A DNA stretch of 64,000 nt from SIG480 sp045636865. GTDB taxonomy: Bacteria; Bacillota; Clostridia; Oscillospirales; JAAYXM01. Below are positions 1 to 8,585 of this stretch, piece by piece. Numbering within the stretch: position 1 is the stretch's first letter; each line of letters opens with the position of its first letter. A model generated the notes under the pieces. The model was given only the letters and a program-made list of their open reading frames with translations. It was not told the DNA's origin and searched no databases. The stretch lies in NCBI GenBank assembly GCA_045636865.1, contig JAZTYJ010000013.1:1-64000 (forward strand). The letters run 5' to 3'. A program made the position numbers and the translations under genes.

Positions 1-126
1 TATTCTGCTTAAAACAGCACCCTGTCCGCCGAACAGGGATGCGACGAGGTCAAACTGAAAAAGACCGATCGCGCCCCAGTTTATTGCACCGATTATTACG
101 AGTGCAAGTGCGATTCTGTCAAACAT
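1..126 (-). CDS. DUF378 family small membrane protein, 3' end cut by window edge
   Basis: Partial gene: 42 codons are visible from an ATG at 126, preceded by an AAGGAG ribosome-binding site. The readable protein begins MFDRIALALVIIGAINWGAI and continues with a Gly-Leu-Phe-Gln-Phe-Asp-Leu-Val-Ala pattern. The Ile-Asn-Trp-Gly and Phe-Asp-Leu-Val-Ala motifs are hallmarks of DUF378 (YuzA-like) proteins, which are short inner-membrane proteins of unknown function, usually 60-80 residues with two hydrophobic segments. Only the first segment and the loop after it are present here. It is divergent from asnS. The family call is fairly safe; no function can be given. Confidence 0.8.
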   Translation of the reverse strand, partial: MFDRIALALVIIGAINWGAIGLFQFDLVASLFGGQGAVLSRI

Positions 127-256
127 TTTATCAACTCCTTAAATATTTAAATTTTGCTACATAATAATTATTCCTTGAAGATAAGTTTCAAATACAGAAT
201 CAGAAATGTTTTTTATAGAAATTTATTAAATTTATGACAAAATTTGTATGGACTTT

Positions 257-286
257 TTGACAAATTTATGTTTAAATATATATTAT
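257..286 (+). promoter_or_regulatory. Sigma-A promoter for asnS
   Basis: TTGACA at 257-262 and TATTAT at 281-286 are separated by 18 nt, about 30 nt upstream of the asnS ATG. The interval 127-256 is very AT-rich and must also hold the promoter of the divergent DUF378 gene, for which I see no clear consensus. Confidence 0.6.
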
Positions 287-315
287 GTAGTTTTATGTAT
301 ATTGGAGTGAATTTT

Positions 316-1704
316 ATGAAACTTACAACCGTAAAAGAGCTGTTTATGTCATCTGATTCTTTTTCGGGTAAATCCGTAACCGTCGGCGGTTGGGTCCGCA
401 CGGTGCGCGACTCGAAGGTATTCGGTTTTATTGAGCTTAATGACGGTTCTTATTTCAAGAGCGTTCAGGTCGTTATCGACGATAAGCTTGAAAACTTCTC
501 AGAGCTTGTTCATCTCAACGTCGGAAGTGCTATCGTTGTTACGGGTGAGCTCATTCTCACACCCGAGGCAAAACAGCCGTTTGAAATCAAGGCTTCAGCC
601 GTCAGCATCGAAGGCGAGTCTGCACCGGATTATCCGTTGCAGAAGAAGAGACATTCTCTTGAATTTTTGAGAACTATCTCATATCTTCGTCCGAGAACAA
701 ATACTTTCTCTGCAGTCTTCCGTGTGAGGAGTGAGGCGGCATATGCAATCCATAAGTTCTTCAACGAGCGTGGATTCGTTTATGCACATACTCCGATTAT
801 AACGGGAAGCGACTGCGAGGGCGCAGGTGAGATGTTTAAAATCTCGACTCTCGATATGGAAAATCCGCCGAGAACAGAAGACGGCAAGGTTGACTATTCT
901 CAGGACTTTTTCGGAAGGGAAGCAAGCCTCACGGTTTCAGGTCAGCTGGAGGCAGAGACCTTTGCGCTTGCATTCGGAAAGACATACACCTTCGGTCCTA
1001 CATTCCGCGCTGAAAACTCAAATACCGCGCGCCATGCCGCAGAATTCTGGATGATCGAACCGGAAATTGCTTTTGCAGACCTCAACGATGATATGGAGCT
1101 TGCGGAAGCAATGGTCAAATATGTCATCCGCCACGTTCTTGACAACTGCAAGGAAGAAATGAACTTCTTCAACAGCTTTGTCGATAAAGGACTCATCGAG
1201 CGTCTTGAGCACGTTGCAAATTCTTCTTTCGGTGTTATGGAATATGCAGAAGGTATAAAGATTCTTGAGCAGCACAAAGAGAAGTTTGAATATCCTGTTT
1301 TCTTTGGTTGCGACCTTCAGACAGAACACGAGCGCTTCCTCACAGAAGAGATTATGAAGAAGCCGATGTTCCTCATCAATTACCCGAAAGAAATCAAAGC
1401 ATTCTATATGCGTCAGAATGACGACGGCAGAACTGTTGCCGCTATGGATCTTTTTGTTCCGGGAATCGGTGAGCTTATAGGCGGAAGCCAGAGAGAAGAG
1501 CGTTATGACGTCCTCGCCGCAAAGATGGACGAAATGGGTCTTAACAGAGATGACTACGATTGGTACCTTAATCTTCGCCGCTTTGGTGGAGTTTCTCATG
1601 CAGGATACGGACTTGGATTTGAGCGTCTTATTATGTACCTCACGGGCATAAGCAACATTCGCGACGTTCTTCCGTTCCCGAGATGCACAGGTAAGCTTTT
1701 ATAA
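316..1704 (+). CDS. asnS: Asparaginyl-tRNA synthetase
   Basis: Charges tRNA-Asn with asparagine in the cytoplasm. The 462-residue length matches bacterial AsnRS (about 460). The N-terminal OB-fold anticodon-binding domain occupies roughly the first 110 residues (VGGWVRTVRDSKVFGFIELN). The class IIb catalytic core follows, with motif 2 seen as FRAENSNTARHAAEFWMIEP and motif 3 as GLGFERLIMYLTGISNIRDV. The ending LPFPR followed by a short tail is typical of AsnRS rather than AspRS, as is the absence of the large GAD insertion. The ATG at 316 is chosen because it has a GGAG site (TTGGAGTGA) and gives the family N-terminus; an upstream in-frame ATG would add 24 non-conserved residues. Confidence 0.96.
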   Translation: MKLTTVKELFMSSDSFSGKSVTVGGWVRTVRDSKVFGFIELNDGSYFKSVQVVIDDKLENFSELVHLNVGSAIVVTGELILTPEAKQPFEIKASAVSIEGESAPDYPLQKKRHSLEFLRTISYLRPRTNTFSAVFRVRSEAAYAIHKFFNERGFVYAHTPIITGSDCEGAGEMFKISTLDMENPPRTEDGKVDYSQDFFGREASLTVSGQLEAETFALAFGKTYTFGPTFRAENSNTARHAAEFWMIEPEIAFADLNDDMELAEAMVKYVIRHVLDNCKEEMNFFNSFVDKGLIERLEHVANSSFGVMEYAEGIKILEQHKEKFEYPVFFGCDLQTEHERFLTEEIMKKPMFLINYPKEIKAFYMRQNDDGRTVAAMDLFVPGIGELIGGSQREERYDVLAAKMDEMGLNRDDYDWYLNLRRFGGVSHAGYGLGFERLIMYLTGISNIRDVLPFPRCTGKLL

Positions 1705-1725
1705 AATAAATAAAGGAGAATCATC

Positions 1726-3006
1726 ATGGAAAAAGTTTTATACAGCAGCCTTTCAAAAGATGATGCAAAGGCACTTCGCGCATCCCTTGAAAAAGAATAT
1801 GCTGATTATGTTGCACAGGGCCTTAAGCTTGATATGTCAAGAGGCAAGCCGGCTCCGTCTCAGCTCGATATGACAGAAGATCTTTTCACTATCATTTCAA
1901 AGAATGAAGACGTTGCAGATGTTTCACCCGACGTCAGAAACTACGGCGGCATCGACGGTATCCCCGCAATGAAGGCTATTTTTGCAGAAATGCTCGGCGT
2001 AAAGACGACAGAAGTTGTTGTCGGCGGAAACGCAAGCCTTACAATGATGTTTGATATGGTTTCCCGTTCAATGACACACGGCGTTATGGGAAGCACTCCG
2101 TGGTGCAAGCTTGACGAAGTCAAGTTCCTCTGCCCGGTTCCGGGATACGACAGACACTTCGGTATCTGCGAATGCTTTGGCATCAAGATGATTCCGATCG
2201 CAATGACTGAAGAAGGTCCGGATATGAACGAGGTCCGCAAGTACGTTGAAAACGATGCATCGGTCAAGGGTATCTGGTGCGTTCCGAAGTACTCAAATCC
2301 GAGCGGCATTACCTATACAGATGATGTTGTCCGCGCTTTTGCAAATTTAAAGCCGGCTGCAAAGGATTTCAGAATTTTCTGGGATAACGCATATTGCGTA
2401 CACGACCTTTACGATGAATCTGACAGCCTCCTTAACCTTCTTGATGAATGCAAGAAGGCAGGAAACGAGGATATGTGCTACATCTTTGCTTCAACCTCAA
2501 AAATCACATTCCCGGGCGCAGGCGTTGCTGTTATGGCAATGAGCGAAGCTAACATTGCTTCAAACAAGAAGGTTCTCACATATCAGATGATCGGTCCGGA
2601 TAAGATCAATCAGCTCCGCCATGTCAAGTATTTCAAGAATCTTGACGGCATCAAAGCTCATATGAAGAAGCATGCAGCTATTATGGCTCCGAAGTTTGAT
2701 ATGGTTCTTGACACACTCGACCGTGAGCTTTCAGGTCTTGGTATTGCAAGCTGGACAGCTCCGCGCGGCGGTTACTTTATCAGCCTCGACGTCAAGGGCG
2801 GCTCTGCAAAGAGAGTTCACAAGCTTATGGCAGATGCAGGTGTTGTAATGACAGGTTGCGGCGCAACATTCCCGTACGGTAATGACCCGCAGGATGAAAA
2901 CCTCCGCATCGCTCCGTCATATCCGACAGTCGAAGAGCTTAAGATTGCATCAGAGCTCCTTTGCCTCTGCGTAAAGCTTGCGTCAATCGAGACTATAACA
3001 GAATAG
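1726..3006 (+). CDS. Aspartate aminotransferase, subgroup Ic (AspT-like, PLP-dependent)
   Basis: PLP fold-type I aminotransferase of 426 residues. The segment after the N-terminal helix (LKLDMSRGKPAPSQLD) and the general pattern match the Asp_aminotransf/MocR-like aminotransferase family, whose characterised members make aspartate from oxaloacetate and glutamate. Visible motifs are NPSG in KYSNPSGITY, the aspartate that binds the PLP ring nitrogen in FWDNAYCVHD, and the Schiff-base lysine in STSKITFPGAG. An aspartate supply fits the neighbours asnS and purB, which consume aspartate-derived substrates. It follows asnS by 21 nt and precedes purB by 10 nt, so the three are probably co-transcribed. 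The exact substrate is inferred from the family. Confidence 0.85.
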   Translation: MEKVLYSSLSKDDAKALRASLEKEYADYVAQGLKLDMSRGKPAPSQLDMTEDLFTIISKNEDVADVSPDVRNYGGIDGIPAMKAIFAEMLGVKTTEVVVGGNASLTMMFDMVSRSMTHGVMGSTPWCKLDEVKFLCPVPGYDRHFGICECFGIKMIPIAMTEEGPDMNEVRKYVENDASVKGIWCVPKYSNPSGITYTDDVVRAFANLKPAAKDFRIFWDNAYCVHDLYDESDSLLNLLDECKKAGNEDMCYIFASTSKITFPGAGVAVMAMSEANIASNKKVLTYQMIGPDKINQLRHVKYFKNLDGIKAHMKKHAAIMAPKFDMVLDTLDRELSGLGIASWTAPRGGYFISLDVKGGSAKRVHKLMADAGVVMTGCGATFPYGNDPQDENLRIAPSYPTVEELKIASELLCLCVKLASIETITE

Positions 3007-3016
3007 GAAAGTCGCT

Positions 3017-4447
3017 ATGAGAAATGTATATGAATCACCGCTGAATACGCGTTATGCGAGCCGCGAGATGACAGAGCTTTTCTCTCCGGACACAAAGTTT
3101 AAAACATGGAGAAAACTCTGGATTGCGCTTGCTCGCGCTGAAATGAAGCTTGGTCTTCCTGTTACGCAGGAGCAGATTGACGAGCTTGAAAAATTCCGCG
3201 ACGATATAAATTATGAAGTCGCAGAAGCACGTGAAAAAGAAGTAAGACACGACGTTATGTCCCACGTTTACGCTTACGGCCTCCAGTGCCCGAAGGCGAA
3301 GGGAATTATCCACCTCGGAGCTACAAGCTGCTACGTCGGAGATAATACAGACATAATCGTTATGCGCGATGCAATGAAGCTTATAAGAACTCGCCTTGTA
3401 AGTGTAATCTCTGCACTATCTTCATTTGCTGACAAGTACAAAGATATGCCGACACTCGGCTTTACCCACTATCAGCCGGCACAGCTTACAACTGTCGGCA
3501 AGCGTGCAACTCTGTGGATAAACGAGCTTTTGTATGACCTTTCAGAGCTTGAATTTAGAATTGATGCAATGCGTCTTTTAGGCTCAAAGGGAACTACTGG
3601 TACACAGGCAAGCTTCATGGAGCTTTTTGACGGCGACGAAGAAAAAATCAGGAAGATGGAAGCGTACATTGCCGAAGAGCTTGATTTTGAGGGCGTTATT
3701 CCGGTTTCGGGACAGACATATTCAAGAAAGATCGACTCTATGGTTCTTGCAACTCTCTCCGGTATTGCTCAGAGCGCTTGCAAGTTTGCAACAGATCTTC
3801 GCCTGCTCTCAAACCTCAAGGAGATGGAAGAACCGTTTGAGAAGAATCAGATCGGTTCATCTGCGATGCCGTACAAGAGAAATCCGATGCGCTCGGAGAG
3901 AATATGTGCGCTTTCAAAGTTTGTTATAAGCACATCAATGAATCCGGCTCTTACTGCTGCAACACAGTGGTTTGAAAGAACACTTGATGACTCTGCCAAC
4001 AAGCGTCTTGCCGTTGCTGAGGCGTTTCTTGCAACAGATGCGATTCTTTCAATTTATCTCAATATCGCATCAGGTCTTGTTGTTTATCCGAAGGTAATTA
4101 ACCGCCGCATTATGGAAGAACTTCCGTTCATGGCAAGCGAAAACATAATGATGGATGCAGTAAAGCGCGGTGGAGACCGTCAGGAGCTTCACGAGCTTAT
4201 CAGAACCCATTCAGTTGCGGCCGGAAAGCGCGTCAAGGAAGACGGTGAGGCGAATGACCTTATCGACAGAATCGCAAACGATCCTGCTTTTGGAATGACA
4301 AAAGAAGAGATAGAGTCAAATCTTGATCCGAAGAATTATACCGGCAGAAGCGCATCACAGGTAACGGAATTTATCAGGGATTACGTTACTCCGGCTATCT
4401 CAAAATACAGTTCTGAAATCAATACGGAAGCCGAACTCAAAGTATAA
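3017..4447 (+). CDS. purB: Adenylosuccinate lyase
   Basis: Cleaves SAICAR to AICAR and adenylosuccinate to AMP in purine synthesis. The 476-residue protein shows the fumarase/aspartase signature GSSAMPYKRNPMRSE near residue 285, with the flexible catalytic loop. Conserved upstream elements are HLGATSCYVGDN and GFTHYQPAQLTTVGKR, containing the substrate-binding Thr-Ser and catalytic His. The length matches the longer eukaryote-like PurB found in many Clostridia (about 475) rather than the 430-residue Bacillus form. It is the third gene of the likely asnS operon, 10 nt after the aminotransferase. Start ATG 3017 is preceded by a weak GGAAAG site. Confidence 0.96.
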   Translation: MRNVYESPLNTRYASREMTELFSPDTKFKTWRKLWIALARAEMKLGLPVTQEQIDELEKFRDDINYEVAEAREKEVRHDVMSHVYAYGLQCPKAKGIIHLGATSCYVGDNTDIIVMRDAMKLIRTRLVSVISALSSFADKYKDMPTLGFTHYQPAQLTTVGKRATLWINELLYDLSELEFRIDAMRLLGSKGTTGTQASFMELFDGDEEKIRKMEAYIAEELDFEGVIPVSGQTYSRKIDSMVLATLSGIAQSACKFATDLRLLSNLKEMEEPFEKNQIGSSAMPYKRNPMRSERICALSKFVISTSMNPALTAATQWFERTLDDSANKRLAVAEAFLATDAILSIYLNIASGLVVYPKVINRRIMEELPFMASENIMMDAVKRGGDRQELHELIRTHSVAAGKRVKEDGEANDLIDRIANDPAFGMTKEEIESNLDPKNYTGRSASQVTEFIRDYVTPAISKYSSEINTEAELKV

Positions 4448-4462
4448 TTTTTCCAATTTCTA

Positions 4463-4491
4463 TTGACTAAAATAATCTGACAAGATATAAT
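4463..4491 (+). promoter_or_regulatory. Sigma-A promoter for secD-secF
   Basis: TTGACT at 4463-4468 and a perfect TATAAT at 4486-4491 are separated by 17 nt. This lies in the purB-secD gap and predicts a leader of about 50 nt before secD. Confidence 0.75.
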
Positions 4492-4550
4492 ATTTTAGTG
4501 TTGCACAATAAAAAATAATGATTGTGCATATTCAGAGGAGGTTTACACAA

Positions 4551-5849
4551 ATGAAAAAAGGCATTCTTTGGTTTGTCGTTGTTCTTGTAGTAATAGCTCT
4601 CTTTATTGCTACTTCAATAAACGGCCTTAACCTCGGCACATTCGAGATTCCGAGCGCAAGCGAAGGTGTTCGTCTCGGTCTTGACCTTGCCGGCGGTGCT
4701 TCAATCACTTTTGAAGCACGTACAGAAGACGGTTCAGCTCCGTCTGCTGCAGATATGGAAACAACAAAAGCTATCTTCAGAGAGCGACTTGACGGTAAGG
4801 GCTACACAGAAGCTACTATCCAGAAAGTCGGCGACAAGAGATTTACTGTTGAAATCCCGACAGTTACAGACCCTGAAGAAGCAATCGCCCTTCTCGGCAA
4901 GCCTGCAGTCCTCGAGTTCCGCGATGCTGACGGTAACGTTGTTATCGAAGGTAAGGACGTTGCGGATGCAGTCGCTCAGTACGGTCAGGTTTCCGATGTT
5001 GGTATCAGCCAGCACCACGTTGCATTGAAGCTCAATTCAGACGCTCGTGCAAAGTTCAAAGAAGCTACAAAGCAGGCTGCAAGCCGCGCATCTGAAGGCA
5101 AGAACTACATCGGTATCTACCTTGACGGCACGGCTGTCAGCGTTCCGTATGTTGATGCATCATACGCAAGCACAGGTATCGACTCTGATGAAGCTATCAT
5201 CACTTTCGGTGATGAAGGCAGCACTGCTGTTACAGGCGGTGCAGCTGCTGAAGAGCTTGCAAACTTCATCCGTTCAGGTGCACTCCCGTTTGAGCTTGAA
5301 GAAATCGAGCTTCGTTCAGTAGGTCCGACACTCGGTGAAAAGGCTCTTGAAACAAGCCTCTTTGCAGGTCTTTTGGGTCTCCTTCTTGTTATGCTCTTTA
5401 TGATTATCATTTACCGTCTCCCGGGCCTTGTAGCCGCATTTTCTCTTGCATTCTACGCAGCGCTTATGCTCGTTGTAATGGCACTTATCAAGGTTAACCT
5501 TTCACTTCCGGGTATCGCAGGTATTATCCTTTCAATTGGTATGGCGGTTGACGCAAATGTCGTCATCTACGAGCGCATCAAAGAAGAGCTTCGCCTTGGA
5601 AAAACACTTAAGGCATCAATTGATGCAGGTTTCAAGCGCGCATTTACCGCAATTTTGGACTCTAACGTAACAACCCTTATCGCTGCAGTTGTTCTTTATG
5701 CATTCGGTATGGGAACAATCAAAGGTTTTGCTGTTACATTGGGACTCGGTGTTATCATTTCAATGTTTACTGTTTTGGTAGTTTCACGCTTCTTGCTCTA
5801 CCGCCTCGTTGATATGAAAATCAAATCACCGAAGGCTTACGGCGCATAA
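4551..5849 (+). CDS. secD: Protein translocase subunit SecD
   Basis: Membrane subunit of the SecDF complex that uses the proton-motive force to pull exported proteins through SecYEG. The 432-residue protein has an N-terminal membrane helix (about residues 4-23), an extracytoplasmic P1-type region with GVRLGLDLAGGASITFEA, and the conserved block SVGPTLGEKALETS leading into a C-terminal five-helix bundle. GIAGIILSIGMAVDANVVIY is the signature SecD segment. It is short compared with E. coli SecD (615), as usual in Firmicutes. The ATG at 4551 follows AGAGGAGG with 8 nt spacing; an upstream in-frame ATG at 4518 has no such site. SecF follows 12 nt downstream. Confidence 0.95.
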   Translation: MKKGILWFVVVLVVIALFIATSINGLNLGTFEIPSASEGVRLGLDLAGGASITFEARTEDGSAPSAADMETTKAIFRERLDGKGYTEATIQKVGDKRFTVEIPTVTDPEEAIALLGKPAVLEFRDADGNVVIEGKDVADAVAQYGQVSDVGISQHHVALKLNSDARAKFKEATKQAASRASEGKNYIGIYLDGTAVSVPYVDASYASTGIDSDEAIITFGDEGSTAVTGGAAAEELANFIRSGALPFELEEIELRSVGPTLGEKALETSLFAGLLGLLLVMLFMIIIYRLPGLVAAFSLAFYAALMLVVMALIKVNLSLPGIAGIILSIGMAVDANVVIYERIKEELRLGKTLKASIDAGFKRAFTAILDSNVTTLIAAVVLYAFGMGTIKGFAVTLGLGVIISMFTVLVVSRFLLYRLVDMKIKSPKAYGA

Positions 5850-5861
5850 GGAGGAAGAGAA

Positions 5862-6800
5862 ATGTTTGCAAAATTAGAAAATAAATTCAATGTAGTTGAT
5901 AAATTCAACATTCTCGGCACAATTGGTCTTATCTTTGCGCTTTTGGGTATCGTTTCTGTTATTCTTCTTCCGTTCAACGTCAATTTCTTTAATTTCGATA
6001 TTGACTTCCTCGGCGGAACAACAATGACATACGATATGCACACAGAGCTCGACAAGGCAGAACTTGACAACATTGCAAAGCTCGTTGAAGATGCTTCGGG
6101 TGTCGCTCCGTCATCCGTTCAGAAGTCAGAGGGAACACAGGTTGTCATCAAGACAACAACTCTCGACACAGAAAAGCGCGATGCAGTATTTTCTGCACTT
6201 AAAGAAGCATATAACTTGAACGACGGAACTGCAAAGGATGCAGACGGAAACATTATCCCGACTGATATGCTTTCAGTTGATAACGTTGACCCGGTAATGG
6301 GTGCAGATCTTCGTAATGCTGCTATCGTTTCAGCTTTCCTTGCAATTCTCTGCATGCTCATTTATATTGCTATCCGCTTTGACTGGAAATCAGGTCTTGC
6401 AGCAATCGCAGCTCTTGCACACGACGTTTTCGTTGTTATGGGTGCATATGTAGTCTTCAGAATTCCTGTAAATATGACATTCATCGCAGTTGTTCTCACA
6501 ATCCTCGGTTACTCTATCAACGCAACAATCATCATCTTTGACCGTATTCGTGAAAACAGAAAAGTTCTCAAGAAGACAAGCTTCGGCGAAATCGTCAACA
6601 AGAGCATCTGGCAGACTGCTACAAGAAGCTTGAATACGACAATCACAACACTTCTTGCAGTTGTTCTCATCGCAATTTTAGGCGTAAGCTCAATTCAGAA
6701 CTTTGTAATTCCGCTTATCGTCGGTATCATCGCAGGTCTTTATTCTTCGATGTTTATCTCAGGTCCGATCTGGGCAAAACTTATAAAGAATTCAAAGTAA
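5862..6800 (+). CDS. secF: Protein translocase subunit SecF
   Basis: Partner of SecD in the proton-driven export motor. The 312-residue length is typical for a free-standing SecF. The first helix is around residues 18-38, followed by DIDFLGGTTMTYDM, the expected SecF P1-entry motif. The C-terminal bundle contains VVLTILGYSINATIIIFDRI, the signature SecF segment, and ends in a short basic tail. A GGAGGA site lies just before the ATG. It is the second gene of a two-gene operon closed by a strong terminator at 6812. Confidence 0.95.
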   Translation: MFAKLENKFNVVDKFNILGTIGLIFALLGIVSVILLPFNVNFFNFDIDFLGGTTMTYDMHTELDKAELDNIAKLVEDASGVAPSSVQKSEGTQVVIKTTTLDTEKRDAVFSALKEAYNLNDGTAKDADGNIIPTDMLSVDNVDPVMGADLRNAAIVSAFLAILCMLIYIAIRFDWKSGLAAIAALAHDVFVVMGAYVVFRIPVNMTFIAVVLTILGYSINATIIIFDRIRENRKVLKKTSFGEIVNKSIWQTATRSLNTTITTLLAVVLIAILGVSSIQNFVIPLIVGIIAGLYSSMFISGPIWAKLIKNSK

Positions 6801-6811
6801 TAATTCAACAA

Positions 6812-6842
6812 GGGGCTTGCAAAAGGCAAGCCCCTGTTTTTT
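6812..6842 (+). terminator. Rho-independent terminator after secF
   Basis: Nine-base-pair stem GGGGCTTGC/GCAAGCCCC (6812-6820 with 6826-6834) with a 5-nt loop and a TGTTTTTT tail. The next gene's ribosome site (GAGGTG) begins only 4 nt after the T-run, so that gene may rely on read-through or on a promoter overlapping secF. Confidence 0.9.
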
Positions 6843-6854
6843 ATGAGGTGTAAA

Positions 6855-7640
6855 ATGCGAATCGGTATTTCGAATGCAGTATTGTATCCGGAGTCGTCTG
6901 AAATCACAATAGAAAAGCTATCTGGAGCAGGGTTTGACCTTTTTGAGTTTTTTTATAATTGTGATTATGAAGCAACTTCGGAGTTTTTAGGTGAAATAAA
7001 ATCGAAAAGCAATGGGGCTGACTTCGTTTCAATTCATCCGTATACCGCTTTTGCAGAAGGCGTTCTGTTCTTTTCTGCTTGTGAAAGAAGAACGGTAGAG
7101 TCGATAGAAAAATACAGAAAGGTGTTTCTGGCGGCTAAAGAGCTTGGAGTGTCGTATTTCACTTTTCACGGCGACAGGTTCTATGGCGCATCAGCTAAAA
7201 AATATGCCCTTTCTGAAGATAGCGAAAAAACATTGTCAAGACTGTCCGGCGTTGCAAAAGAGTGCGGAATTAGGCTGTGCCTTGAAAATGTTTCGTGGTG
7301 CAAATCTTCAAGCGTTGAATATGTAAGTGATGTTTCCGAAAGAGTAGCCGAAATCGGATTTACACTCGATCTCAAGCAGGCGCGCCGCGCGGGCATTGAT
7401 TATAAAGAATATATAAAAGTGATGGGGGATAAACTCTGCAATATTCACGTTAGTGATTTTGACGAAGCTCGCGACTGCCTTCTTCCGGGAAAAGGGAAGT
7501 TTGATTTTTATAGATTCCGCGAAGAGTTAGAGAGCATTGGTTATAAAGGCGATATTCTTATTGAGGTTTATTCACAGAACTTCTCCGATTTCTCGGAGCT
7601 TGCAAAGTCGAAGGAGTTTCTTGAAAAAATCTTTTCGTAG
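6855..7640 (+). CDS. Sugar phosphate isomerase/epimerase-like TIM-barrel protein
   Basis: A 261-residue member of the xylose isomerase-like/AP endonuclease 2 TIM-barrel superfamily (PF01261 type). Visible metal-ligand-type motifs are the HGDRFYG and LENVSW segments (His and Glu), LDLKQARRAG, NIHVSDFD with its His and Asp, LLPGKGKFDF near the end, and the terminal ILIEVYS glutamate. This pattern usually means a divalent-metal sugar isomerase or epimerase, but the substrate cannot be read from sequence. Start ATG 6855 has GAGGTG 3 nt upstream; ATG 6843 is in frame but would place that site inside the gene. A second, unrelated-looking member of the superfamily lies at 35958. Confidence 0.8.
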   Translation: MRIGISNAVLYPESSEITIEKLSGAGFDLFEFFYNCDYEATSEFLGEIKSKSNGADFVSIHPYTAFAEGVLFFSACERRTVESIEKYRKVFLAAKELGVSYFTFHGDRFYGASAKKYALSEDSEKTLSRLSGVAKECGIRLCLENVSWCKSSSVEYVSDVSERVAEIGFTLDLKQARRAGIDYKEYIKVMGDKLCNIHVSDFDEARDCLLPGKGKFDFYRFREELESIGYKGDILIEVYSQNFSDFSELAKSKEFLEKIFS

Positions 7641-7685
7641 ATAGGTTTGAAACATTACAAACATGTAACGATTTTGTAACTTCAC

Positions 7686-7715
7686 TTGAAATCCGCTCTT
7701 GATTTGTGGTATTAT
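7686..7715 (+). promoter_or_regulatory. Probable sigma-A promoter for nrdR
   Basis: TTGAAA at 7686-7691 and TATTAT at 7710-7715, spacer 18 nt. The sequence just upstream (7650-7683) is AT-rich with two GTAAC repeats but no recognised NrdR box. Confidence 0.5.
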
Positions 7716-7750
7716 CATAAAGGAAAATTTTCCTTTTCGGAGGTAGTATT

Positions 7751-8203
7751 ATGAAATGTCCTTTTTGCGGTTATTTAGAAAGTAAGGTTCTTGACTCAAG
7801 ACCGGCAGAGGGGGGCGGCTCTATCCGTCGCCGTCGCGAGTGTCTTTCTTGTCAGAAACGCTTTACAACATATGAAACTGTCGAGAGTATGCCGCTTTAC
7901 GTTATTAAAAACGACGGTTCACGTCAGCTTTTCGATAAGTCAAAGCTTCTTTCGGGTATGCTCAGAGCATGCGTAAAACGCCCGGTTCCCATCCATAAGC
8001 TTGAAGAGGTTGCAGACGAAATCGAGCAGACACTCCAGAACACTATGGAAAAAGAAGTTTCAAGCAGTATGATCGGCGAAATGATTATGAAGCGTCTTAA
8101 GGAAATCGACCAGGTTGCCTATGTTCGCTTTGTTTCTGTTTACCGTTCTTTTGAAGACGTAGACTCTTTCTTCAGAGAACTTAATAGCTTAAAAGGCGAA
8201 TAA
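7751..8203 (+). CDS. nrdR: Transcriptional repressor NrdR
   Basis: Represses ribonucleotide reductase genes when ATP/dATP occupy its ATP-cone. The 150-residue protein has the canonical zinc ribbon with Cys3, Cys6, Cys31 and Cys34 (MKCPFCGYLESKVLDSR and RRRECLSCQKRF), followed by the linker FTTYETVE and an ATP-cone domain from about residue 46 (VIKNDGSRQLFDKSKLLSGM). Length and motif order match the family exactly. A strong CGGAGGT site precedes the ATG. No ribonucleotide reductase gene is in the window, so its targets must lie elsewhere. It converges on the DUF4363 gene with only one base between the stop codons. Confidence 0.97.
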   Translation: MKCPFCGYLESKVLDSRPAEGGGSIRRRRECLSCQKRFTTYETVESMPLYVIKNDGSRQLFDKSKLLSGMLRACVKRPVPIHKLEEVADEIEQTLQNTMEKEVSSSMIGEMIMKRLKEIDQVAYVRFVSVYRSFEDVDSFFRELNSLKGE

Positions 8204-8204
8204 C

Positions 8205-8585
8205 TTATAAGATATTATTCAGCGTTATTTTATCGGATTCAGTAAGCTCTAAAAGCCGTCTTCTGAAGATTTCTATGTTTGACGAAGCTGCGGTTGTGTC
8301 TTTATCTTTTATTGAAATCTCAATATTTGTGAGTATGTCCGATAATCGCTCAATATCTTCGTGAATCAAAAAGCTTTCAAGCACGTTGGATTTTTCAGAG
8401 AAAACCCAACGTGCTTTTTTTACATATGCTTCGGCGTTCTTCCAGTCGTTCTTACGGACAAAAGAGTCGCATTGAGATATGTTTTCTTCTAAAATATCAG
8501 ATACTTTTATGGTGTATTCTCTCGTGAAGTATGAAAGTGAGCAAATGAAGACAAGAATTAAAATTGCGGTGATAGTTGCTTTCAT
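8205..8585 (-). CDS. DUF4363 family membrane-anchored protein
   Basis: 126-residue protein with one N-terminal hydrophobic segment (ATITAILILVFICSLSYF) followed by an all-helical soluble region that probably faces outside the cell. Features such as the WKNAEAYVKKARWVF and IHEDIERLSDILTNIEISI segments fit DUF4363, a Firmicutes family of unknown function usually found beside DUF421 genes. That arrangement is present here: its start overlaps the DUF421 stop by 4 nt (ATGA), so the two are translationally coupled and probably work together at the membrane. No catalytic motif is visible. Confidence 0.75.
   Translation of the reverse strand: MKATITAILILVFICSLSYFTREYTIKVSDILEENISQCDSFVRKNDWKNAEAYVKKARWVFSEKSNVLESFLIHEDIERLSDILTNIEISIKDKDTTAASSNIEIFRRRLLELTESDKITLNNIL

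Noticed and set aside
271..291. AATATATATTATGTA resembles the right half of the Bacillus dif site
   Set aside because: The left arm does not match, and the stretch is the -10 region of the asnS promoter in very AT-rich DNA.
1018..1599. 193-codon minus-strand ORF inside asnS
   Set aside because: It is antisense to a fully conserved asnS and has no family resemblance or ribosome site; a shadow ORF.
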